6,433 nt of DNA from Polaribacter sp. (lineage in GTDB: Bacteria; Bacteroidota; Bacteroidia; Flavobacteriales; Flavobacteriaceae): positions 1 through 6,433 of the forward strand of contig JAQWOW010000194.1 of NCBI GenBank assembly GCA_029245665.1, read 5' to 3'. Of this stretch, positions 1 to 5,471 are shown piece after piece; the first letter of the stretch is position 1; every line of letters begins with the position of its first letter. Below the pieces are notes generated by a model, which saw only the letters and a list, made by a program, of their open reading frames with translations, ran no database searches and was not told where the DNA came from. The position numbers and the translations under genes are program-made.

Positions 1-1
1 T

Positions 2-832
2 GATGTTCGAAACTTCATAAAGACAGACAGTAATTACAGAGATGCAAAAGTAGATTGGGAGCTAACAAAAGAAATTATTAGCAATAAATTAGATGCTTCT
101 AAATTAAATATTACACAAGGGTTTATTGCAGCAAACGACACCGAAAATACGACTACTTTGGGTAGAGAAGGTTCTGATTATACCGCTGGTATTTTTGCAT
201 ATTGTTTAAATGCAGATAGTGTTACCATTTGGAAAGATGTTCCTGGAGTTTTAAATGCAGACCCACGAGTGTTTCCAAAGACAACCTTGCTAGCACAAAT
301 TTCTTATGAAGAGGCTATAGAAATGGCGTTCTATGGTGCTTCAGTAATTCATCCAAAAACACTACAACCGCTAGAAAGAAAAGAAATTCCGTTATTGGTA
401 CGTTCTTTTATAAATCTTGAAGAAACCGGAACAAGGGTAACTAAAGGAGCAAGATTAGTGCCTTATACACCTTGTTTTATTGTAAAGAAAAATCAGATTT
501 TAGTTTCTATTTCTGCATTAGATTTTTCTTTTATGGTAGAAAATAATATCAGTTATATTTTTCAGAAATTACATGAGTATCAGTTAAAAGTGAATCTAAT
601 TCAGAATTCTGCCATCAGTTTTTCTGTTTGTATAGACAATAAATTTAATATGTTTGATGCCTTTTATGATGAGTTAAAAACTCAATTTAAAATAGACGTT
701 CAGAAAGGGGTAGATCTATATACGATTCGTCATTTTGATGAAAAAGCTATTCTAGATATTGAAGCAAAAGGAAAATCCCTTCTAACACAAGTTAACAAAG
801 AAACCTCACAAATTGTCGTGAATCCAAATTAA
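2..832 (+). CDS. lysC: Aspartokinase (aspartate kinase), 5' end missing
   Basis: This enzyme phosphorylates L-aspartate with ATP, the first step towards lysine, threonine, methionine and diaminopimelate. The frame is open from base 2, so 276 residues are visible and roughly 140 N-terminal residues, including the first kinase motif, lie outside the window. Visible kinase signatures are TLGREGSDYTA (about visible residues 52-62), WKDVPGV (77-83), the following NADPR, and a YGASVIHPKT segment near 111-120. A regulatory ACT domain covers about 166-214 and contains VNLIQNSAISFSV, the counterpart of the effector-binding strand-turn in E. coli LysC, so feedback control by an amino acid is likely (inference). 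The second ACT region after it is short. No homoserine dehydrogenase domain follows, so it is monofunctional, unlike ThrA. The ATG-less start at 158 (TTG) seen in this frame is internal and not the true start. The symbol lysC is by family resemblance; which isozyme it is cannot be settled here. Confidence 0.93.
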   Translation, partial: DVRNFIKTDSNYRDAKVDWELTKEIISNKLDASKLNITQGFIAANDTENTTTLGREGSDYTAGIFAYCLNADSVTIWKDVPGVLNADPRVFPKTTLLAQISYEEAIEMAFYGASVIHPKTLQPLERKEIPLLVRSFINLEETGTRVTKGARLVPYTPCFIVKKNQILVSISALDFSFMVENNISYIFQKLHEYQLKVNLIQNSAISFSVCIDNKFNMFDAFYDELKTQFKIDVQKGVDLYTIRHFDEKAILDIEAKGKSLLTQVNKETSQIVVNPN

Positions 833-860
833 AAAAAAAATACAGTTTCAAATTTTTTAG

Positions 861-868
861 TAAGTTTG
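861..868 (+). promoter_or_regulatory. Possible -7 box (TAAGTTTG) before the acyltransferase gene
   Basis: TAAGTTTG matches the Bacteroidetes -7 consensus TAnnTTTG exactly and ends 22 bases before the ATG at 891, a suitable distance. No TTG or TTTG is found at the expected 17-23 bases upstream, where the sequence is an A-tract. In AT-rich DNA this 8-mer pattern is expected by chance a few times in a window of this size, so the call rests mainly on its position. No clear terminator lies between the aspartokinase stop and this gene, so read-through is also possible. Confidence 0.35.
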
Positions 869-890
869 TGTAAAGCTCTAAAAAAAACTT

Positions 891-2687
891 ATGGCATTGG
901 TAACATCTAAAGAGATTGCTCAAGTAATTGGTTTGCATAAGTTTGGGTTTCTGGGCACTTTTATTGGATGGATCTTGTTAAAAATACTTCGTATTTCTGC
1001 CATCAACAGAATTTATGAGAATAATAAGAATAAGTCAAATTTAGATTTTTTAAACGGTGTTTTAGAGGATTGTAATATCAAATTTGAAATACCAGAAGAA
1101 GATTTAAAAAGAATTCCAAAAGAGGGGCCTTTCATTACAATTTCGAATCATCCTTTAGGGGGAATCGATGGTGTTTTATTATTGAAACTTCTGATTGAAA
1201 AAAGAACAGATTATAAAATTATCGCTAATTTTTTATTGCATCGAGTTGCTCCTTTAAAGCCTTATGTGATGCCAGTTAATCCTTTTGAAAATAAAAAAGA
1301 TGCAAAATCTAGTGTTTCAGGAATCAAAAGTGCACTATTACATTTAAGAGCGGGTAAACCTTTGGGTATTTTTCCTGCAGGGGAAGTTTCTACTTATAAA
1401 GAGGGAAAATTGAATGTGGATAAGCCTTGGGAAGAAGGTGCTGTTAAATTGATTAAAAAAGCAAACGTTCCAATAATACCTATTTATTTTCATGCAAAAA
1501 ATAGCTGGCTTTTTTATTTTTTATCAAAAATTTCGGATACTTTAAGAACTGCAAAACTACCTTCAGAAGTAATTTCACAAAGAGGCAAGGTGATTAGAGT
1601 AAGAATCGGAAAACCAATTTCTGTGAAAGATCAAGATGCTTTTAGAGAAATGCCAGCCTTTTATGAATTTATCAGAAAGAAAACCTATATGTTGGCCAAC
1701 CCTTTCGAGAAAGCACATAAAATACTTTCCCCTAAAAACATCAAAATAAAAAAAACAGTAAAAAAAATTACTGCACAAAAAAATTCAACATTATTTATAA
1801 AGGAAGTTGAAGCTTTGAGAAAGGCAGAAGGTAGATTGTTAGAAAGCAAAAGCTATGAAGTTTTTTTTGCAAATGCAAAAGATATTCCGCATTTGTTATA
1901 TGAAATCGGCAGATTACGTGAAATTACTTTTAGAGATGTCGGAGAAGGCACCAACAAATCGATTGATCTAGATAAATATGATACTTATTATTATCATATG
2001 TTTTTATGGGATAGTACCAAAGAGTGTCTTGTTGGAGCATATAGGATGGGGCTTGGTGGAGAAATTTTTAAGAATTACGGTATCAATGGTTTTTATGTAC
2101 ATACTCTTTTTAGAATAGAACCTGAATTGCATCAAATGATGGAGAATACTATAGAAATGGGGCGTGCCTTTATTATTAAAGAATACCAACAAAAGCCCAT
2201 GCCACTTTTTTTATTATGGAAAGGAATTGTACATGTAACATTGCGCTACCCCAAATACAAGTATTTAATGGGAGGAGTTTCTATCAGTAATAAATTTTCA
2301 GAATTCTCAAAATCGTTAATGATAGAGTTTATGAAATCTCATTATTATGATCCCTACATTGCACAATATATTCATCCAAAAAAAGAATATAAGGTAAAAT
2401 TAAAAGATGGAGACAAAGATTTTGTTTTTGATGCCACCAAAGCAGATTTGCAAAAATTTGATAAAATTATTGATGAAATTGAGCCTGGTGTTCTTCGAAT
2501 TCCGGTTTTGATAAAAAAATATGTCAAGCAGAATGCTCGTTTAGTCGCTTTTAATGTAGATCCCAAATTTAACAATGCGGTAGATGGATTAATGTATATT
2601 AAGGTCTCAGAGATTCCAGAAAGCACCGTAAAACCAGTTATGGAAGAATTTCAAGCGGAACTAGAGCGTAAAATGACAGACCTATAG
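891..2687 (+). CDS. Bifunctional acyltransferase: PlsC-like O-acyltransferase fused to GNAT N-acyltransferase (OlsF-like aminolipid synthase)
   Basis: Two acyltransferase modules are joined in 598 residues. The N-terminal module (about 60-265) is PlsC/lysophospholipid-acyltransferase-like: SNHPLGGIDG at 85-94 with H87 and D93 as probable catalytic pair, FPAGEVS at 161-167, and VPIIPIY at 193-199. A lysine-rich linker (about 281-300) follows. The C-terminal module (about 315-500) resembles the GNAT ornithine N-acyltransferases (OlsB type): YEVFFANAKDIP near 322-333, a GRLREITFRDVGEGT stretch at 340-354, LVGAYRMG at 380-387 and IEMGRAFI at 421-428. A hydrophobic stretch at 18-36 may bind the membrane. 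In OlsF of Serratia, known from published work, the same order makes ornithine lipid in one protein, the GNAT half adding the amide-linked 3-hydroxy fatty acid and the PlsC half the ester-linked one. In Bacteroidetes the head group could equally be glycine (GlsA/GlsB type) or a serine-glycine derivative; the sequence does not decide. Databases often call the N-terminal half 'hemolysin', which is misleading. The ATG at 891 is the only reasonable start: the next in-frame ATG lies beyond the HPLGGID motif. Confidence 0.85.
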   Translation: MALVTSKEIAQVIGLHKFGFLGTFIGWILLKILRISAINRIYENNKNKSNLDFLNGVLEDCNIKFEIPEEDLKRIPKEGPFITISNHPLGGIDGVLLLKLLIEKRTDYKIIANFLLHRVAPLKPYVMPVNPFENKKDAKSSVSGIKSALLHLRAGKPLGIFPAGEVSTYKEGKLNVDKPWEEGAVKLIKKANVPIIPIYFHAKNSWLFYFLSKISDTLRTAKLPSEVISQRGKVIRVRIGKPISVKDQDAFREMPAFYEFIRKKTYMLANPFEKAHKILSPKNIKIKKTVKKITAQKNSTLFIKEVEALRKAEGRLLESKSYEVFFANAKDIPHLLYEIGRLREITFRDVGEGTNKSIDLDKYDTYYYHMFLWDSTKECLVGAYRMGLGGEIFKNYGINGFYVHTLFRIEPELHQMMENTIEMGRAFIIKEYQQKPMPLFLLWKGIVHVTLRYPKYKYLMGGVSISNKFSEFSKSLMIEFMKSHYYDPYIAQYIHPKKEYKVKLKDGDKDFVFDATKADLQKFDKIIDEIEPGVLRIPVLIKKYVKQNARLVAFNVDPKFNNAVDGLMYIKVSEIPESTVKPVMEEFQAELERKMTDL

Positions 2688-2765
2688 AGCGTATTTATTT
2701 TTTTTGAATTTAATATCAAGTCACAAGGAGTTTTTTGTAAGAGAAATAGCTGAAATGTTTTGTAT

Positions 2766-2786
2766 TACCTGACAAAAATGCAGGTA
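2766..2786. repeat. Inverted repeat TACCTG-N9-CAGGTA upstream of the holin-family gene
   Basis: A perfect 6-base inverted repeat (TACCTG at 2766-2771, CAGGTA at 2781-2786) sits 48 bases before the ATG of the small membrane protein gene. The spacer is 9 bases, so the centres of the arms are about one and a half helical turns apart. No T-run follows, so it does not look like a terminator for the preceding gene. It could be a binding site for a dimeric regulator or the base of a small RNA hairpin, or chance. Nothing else in the 147-base gap between genes is recognisable. Confidence 0.3.
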
Positions 2787-2834
2787 TTGTACTTGGTATA
2801 GTTTTCGCTTCTATAAGTTCATAAAACGACAAGA

Positions 2835-3170
2835 ATGAAAACTTTTTTAAAAATAGTATTATTAGCTTTAGCGGTATCAATTTTATCAAATACGTTGCCT
2901 GGGATTTCAGTTGAAGATTATGTGTCTTCAATTATTGTTGCTGTGGTAATATCCCTTCTGAATATATTTGTTCGCCCCCTTTTAATTTTTTTCACTCTAC
3001 CAGCAACCATTATTACTTTAGGCTTATTTCTTTTCGTCATTAATGCATGTATTGTTTTATTAGCAGATCAATTAGTTGATGGATTCGAAGTTTCAGGTTT
3101 TTTCACAGCGTTATTATTCAGTGTTTTATTGTCTGTTTTTAGGTCTGCATTATTTTCATTATTGAAATGA
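2835..3170 (+). CDS. Phage holin family protein (YvlD-like, PF04020 type), small four-helix membrane protein
   Basis: A 111-residue, strongly hydrophobic protein with four probable membrane helices at about 4-18, 29-46, 55-77 and 87-109. Family-type signals are the N43-x3-R47-P48 segment ending the second helix, TLPATIITLG (54-63) leading into the third, and the short polar loop ADQLVDGFEVSGF (77-89) before the last helix. The family is annotated as 'phage holin' or 'mycobacterial 4 TMS holin' from hydropathy and distant similarity. Most members are single chromosomal genes, and the function is not established. The B. subtilis relative YvlD belongs to an envelope-stress operon. No endolysin, spanin or other phage gene is nearby, so a lysis role is not supported. 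The gene stands alone, with gaps of 147 bases before and 118 after. The start ATG follows an A-rich leader (ACGACAAG) without a real Shine-Dalgarno sequence. Confidence 0.83.
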   Translation: MKTFLKIVLLALAVSILSNTLPGISVEDYVSSIIVAVVISLLNIFVRPLLIFFTLPATIITLGLFLFVINACIVLLADQLVDGFEVSGFFTALLFSVLLSVFRSALFSLLK

Positions 3171-3172
3171 AG

Positions 3173-3220
3173 ATTCTAAATATAGAATAACCAAACAAAA
3201 ATACTGAAATAGAAGTATTT
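3173..3220 (+). terminator. Two weak hairpins after the holin-family gene, possible terminator
   Basis: Just after the stop codon lie two AT-rich inverted repeats: ATTCTA-AATA-TAGAAT (3173-3188, 6-base stem, 4-base loop) and AAATACT-N8-AGTATTT (3199-3220, 7-base stem). The second ends in only three T residues followed by AAGATTTG, so it is a poor intrinsic terminator. It also lies 4 bases upstream of the -33 box of the tig promoter. Termination, a regulator site or chance are all possible. Confidence 0.28.
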
Positions 3221-3224
3221 AAGA

Positions 3225-3255
3225 TTTGTACAAACAATTAAAATGATTAAGTTTG
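3225..3255 (+). promoter_or_regulatory. tig promoter, Bacteroidetes sigma-A type (TTTG-N19-TAAGTTTG)
   Basis: TTTG at 3225-3228 and TAAGTTTG at 3248-3255 are separated by exactly 19 bases. This matches both boxes of the known Bacteroidetes primary promoter (-33 TTTG or TTG, -7 TAnnTTTG) and its spacing. Transcription should begin roughly 5-8 bases after the -7 box, near 3260-3263, leaving a leader of about 26-29 bases before the tig ATG. It is the only intergenic site in the window with both boxes intact and correctly spaced. Confidence 0.7.
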
Positions 3256-3288
3256 CACTCGATTTTTTAAAGAATAAGAGAATAAGAA

Positions 3289-4599
3289 ATGAATATTACA
3301 AAAGAAAACATAGACGCGTTAAACGCAGTTGTAAAAGTTGATATCGTTGCTGATGATTATCAAGCAAAAGTAACACAGCAATTAACTGATTATCGTAAAA
3401 AGGCAGATGTTCCTGGTTTTAGAAAAGGACATGTACCAATGGGAATGATCAAAAAGCAATATGGGAAATCTATTATGATAGATGAGGTTAATAAGCTTAT
3501 ACAAGAATCTTTAAATAAGTTTTTAGCCGAAGAAAAATTAGATATTTTAGGAAACCCTATTCCAAGAATGAAAGAAGATTTTGATTGGGCTGCTGAAACT
3601 TTTTCTTTTGAATTTGAATTAGGTTTAGCCCCAAAATTTGATGTAAATTTAAAATCTAAAAAGAAAGTTACTCAATATAATATTGTAGCAACCGATGAAT
3701 TAATTGATGAAGAGGTTAAGAATATTCAAAATCGATACGGTAAAATAAGTCCTTTAGATGAAGCTACCGAACATTCTAAAATAACAGGAACTTTTGTCAA
3801 CGAGGAGAACGAAATCAACAAAAAATCTACATTTTTAGCAACCGACCTTAAGGGAAAGACAAACGAGAAGAAAATAATAGGAGCAAAGGTAGGTGATGTA
3901 ATTGAGTTAGGAAGTAAGAAATTATTTAAAGACGATCATAAATCAGAACAACATTTGGGTGTTTCTCACGATTTAGACGTTAAAGTTTCTTTTACTGTAG
4001 AAGAAATTACAGAAACAGAACCAGCGGAGTTAGACAAAGAATTATTTGATAAATTATTTTCTGACGGAAGTGTAAACTCTGTAACTGAATTAAGAGTAAA
4101 GATTAAAGAAGATGCAGAAAAGCAGTTTCAACAACAAGGAGATCAACATTTATTAAATGCAATAACTGAGCATTTAGTTGAAAATACAAAATTCGATTTG
4201 CCGTCAGATTTCTTAAAAAAATGGTTGGCAACTGCTGGAGAAAAAGAATTGTCTTCTGATGAAGCAACTGCAGAGTATGAGAAGTCTGAGAAAGGATTGC
4301 GTTATCAATTAATCGAAGGGAAGATTATGAATGATAATGACATAAAATTAGATTATGCAGAATTGGTAGACTATGCAAAAGGATTTATTCGAACTCAAAT
4401 GGCTCAATTTGGAAACATGAATCCTGAAGAAAAAGAATTAGATGATATTGCTGGCAGAATCCTTCAAAATAAAGAAGAAGCTCAGAAGTTACAATCTCAA
4501 TTAATGAGTCAAAAATTATTGACTTTCTTCAAAGAGAACATGAATTTTAAATCCAAAGAGCTTTCTTATGAAGACTTCATTAAAGAAGTTTACAAGTAA
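3289..4599 (+). CDS. tig: Trigger factor, ribosome-associated chaperone
   Basis: Trigger factor docks at the ribosome exit tunnel and shields nascent chains. The product has 436 residues, close to the 432 of E. coli. The N-terminal ribosome-binding domain (about 1-115) carries the docking signature GFRKGHVP, with G43-F44-R45-K46 at the same numbers as in E. coli, followed by IKKQYGK (54-60) and the ILGNPIP segment (86-92). The middle domain (about 150-245) occupies the place of the FKBP-type peptidyl-prolyl isomerase but lacks the PGFEDG-type active-site segment; NEKKIIGAKVGDVIEL stands there instead, so isomerase activity is doubtful. The C-terminal chaperone domain (about 246-436) is helical and highly charged and ends in LSYEDFIKEVYK. 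The ATG at 3289 is preceded by A-rich sequence (AATAAGAA) rather than a Shine-Dalgarno site. Its own promoter lies just upstream and a strong terminator downstream, so it is probably transcribed alone, although it sits directly before clpP-clpX. Confidence 0.96.
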   Translation: MNITKENIDALNAVVKVDIVADDYQAKVTQQLTDYRKKADVPGFRKGHVPMGMIKKQYGKSIMIDEVNKLIQESLNKFLAEEKLDILGNPIPRMKEDFDWAAETFSFEFELGLAPKFDVNLKSKKKVTQYNIVATDELIDEEVKNIQNRYGKISPLDEATEHSKITGTFVNEENEINKKSTFLATDLKGKTNEKKIIGAKVGDVIELGSKKLFKDDHKSEQHLGVSHDLDVKVSFTVEEITETEPAELDKELFDKLFSDGSVNSVTELRVKIKEDAEKQFQQQGDQHLLNAITEHLVENTKFDLPSDFLKKWLATAGEKELSSDEATAEYEKSEKGLRYQLIEGKIMNDNDIKLDYAELVDYAKGFIRTQMAQFGNMNPEEKELDDIAGRILQNKEEAQKLQSQLMSQKLLTFFKENMNFKSKELSYEDFIKEVYK

Positions 4600-4668
4600 C
4601 ACCCAAGTATTCATATTTTTATTATTGAATCAAAGACGAAAACAAAAATTTAAAAAATAAATAGTTTC

Positions 4669-4698
4669 AAACCTGAATTGTTAAATTCAGGTTTTTTT
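4669..4698 (+). terminator. Strong intrinsic terminator after tig
   Basis: An 11-base perfect stem, AAACCTGAATT (4669-4679) with AATTCAGGTTT (4684-4694), closes a GTTA loop. The T-run continues to 4698, giving seven T in a row from 4692. It begins 69 bases after the tig stop codon and ends 74 bases before clpP. The T-run is on the plus strand side only, so it acts on transcripts from tig and separates that unit from clpP-clpX. Confidence 0.88.
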
Positions 4699-4735
4699 AG
4701 GAACTAACTGAAACATAATAGTTATAAATTGTTCT

Positions 4736-4743
4736 TATATTTA
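4736..4743 (+). promoter_or_regulatory. Possible -7 box (TATATTTA) of the clpP-clpX promoter
   Basis: TATATTTA differs from the Bacteroidetes -7 consensus TAnnTTTG only in its last base and ends 29 bases before the clpP ATG. No convincing TTG or TTTG lies 17-23 bases upstream. A promoter somewhere between 4699 and 4772 is expected because the tig terminator lies just before; this is the best candidate seen there. The rest of the gap holds no heat-shock operator of the CIRCE type and no other recognisable site. Confidence 0.33.
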
Positions 4744-4772
4744 CCATATTAAATTTAAAACAGAATCAAGAA

Positions 4773-5432
4773 ATGGATTACGGAAAAGAGTTCGAAAAAT
4801 ACGCAACAAAACATCACGGTATAAATAGTACATATTTTGGTAAAATTACAAGTAGTTTAACACCATATATTATGGAAGAACGTCAGATGAATATCACTCA
4901 AATGGATGTTTTTTCTCGTTTGATGATGGATAGAATTATCTTTTTAGGAACAGGTATTAATGACCAAGTGGCGAATATAATTCAAGCTCAACTACTATTT
5001 TTAGAAAGTGTAGATGCTAATAAAGACATTTCAATATACATCAATTCTCCCGGTGGTGGAGTTTATGCAGGCTTAGGTATTTATGATACAATGCAATTTA
5101 TCAAACCAGATGTAGCAACAATTTGTACAGGTATGGCTGCTTCTATGGGTGCCGTTTTAATGTGTGCAGGAGAAAAAGGAAAGCGCTCCGCTTTACCGCA
5201 CTCTAGAGTCATGATCCATCAACCTCTTGGAGGTGCTCAGGGGCAGGCTTCTGATATTGAAATTACAACAAGAGAAATTTTAAAATTGAAGGATGAATTA
5301 TATGCAATTATTGCAAACCATTCAGGACAAACTAAGGAAAAAGTTCATGCTGATTCTGACAGAGATTATTGGATGAAAGCAGAAGAAGCAAAAGCTTACG
5401 GAATGATTGATGAAGTTTTAGTAAGAAAATAA
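4773..5432 (+). CDS. clpP: ATP-dependent Clp protease proteolytic subunit ClpP
   Basis: ClpP is the serine peptidase that forms a double-ring barrel and degrades proteins delivered by ClpX or another Clp ATPase in the cytoplasm. The full catalytic triad is visible: S124 in GMAASMGA, H149 in RVMIHQPLGG and D198 in DSDRDYW. The oxyanion and strand motif INSPGGG is at 90-96. Compared with the E. coli enzyme as I remember it, the triad and the segment around residues 31-50 align without gaps at a constant offset of 13, so the N-terminal propeptide is about 27 residues instead of 14. The mature chain would then start near S28, before LTPYIMEE. The total of 219 residues is slightly long for the family for that reason. 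The axial-loop region (about 35-45, EERQMNITQMD) differs from the E. coli RGER loop. The ATG at 4773 follows the A-rich leader AATCAAGAA. clpX begins 39 bases after the stop, with no terminator between, so the two are probably co-transcribed. Confidence 0.97.
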   Translation: MDYGKEFEKYATKHHGINSTYFGKITSSLTPYIMEERQMNITQMDVFSRLMMDRIIFLGTGINDQVANIIQAQLLFLESVDANKDISIYINSPGGGVYAGLGIYDTMQFIKPDVATICTGMAASMGAVLMCAGEKGKRSALPHSRVMIHQPLGGAQGQASDIEITTREILKLKDELYAIIANHSGQTKEKVHADSDRDYWMKAEEAKAYGMIDEVLVRK

Positions 5433-5471
5433 ATCCAGTGGATAATTGCCGAAAAGAATAAAGCGAATATA

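Noticed and set aside
830..860. A-tract followed by a T-run (AAAAAAAAAATACAGTTTC...TTTTTT), considered as a terminator for the aspartokinase gene.
   Set aside because: The arms are only A and T homopolymers without a GC-containing stem; such a structure would be too weak to call.
916..945. TTG-N19-TAAGTTTG, a full promoter match, inside the first 19 codons of the acyltransferase gene.
   Set aside because: It lies within the coding sequence, and a transcript from it would lack the start codon; the next in-frame ATG is past the HPLGGID motif. In AT-rich DNA the TAnnTTTG pattern is expected by chance a few times per 6 kb.
2725..2739. AAGGAG, a good Shine-Dalgarno-like hexamer in the gap after the acyltransferase gene.
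   Set aside because: It is followed only by TTTTTTGTAA; the possible TTG start meets a stop at once, so there is no gene to serve.
2755..2772. ATG TTT TGT ATT ACC TGA, a five-codon frame before the holin-family gene, considered as a leader peptide.
   Set aside because: It has no ribosome binding site, no run of regulatory codons and no attenuator-like terminator after it.
1575..2931. Minus-strand open frames of 62-84 codons (1575-1778, 2004-2192, 2372-2626, 2716-2931).
   Set aside because: They lie opposite well-supported genes or their leaders, match no known protein, and have compositions expected of antisense shadows of AT-rich genes.
2835..3170. Prophage or lysis cassette, suggested by the 'holin' family name.
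   Set aside because: No endolysin, integrase, tail or packaging gene is present, and both flanks are core genes.
4600..4772. CIRCE or similar heat-shock operator before clpP.
   Set aside because: No inverted repeat of the CIRCE type is present; the only strong inverted repeat there is the tig terminator.
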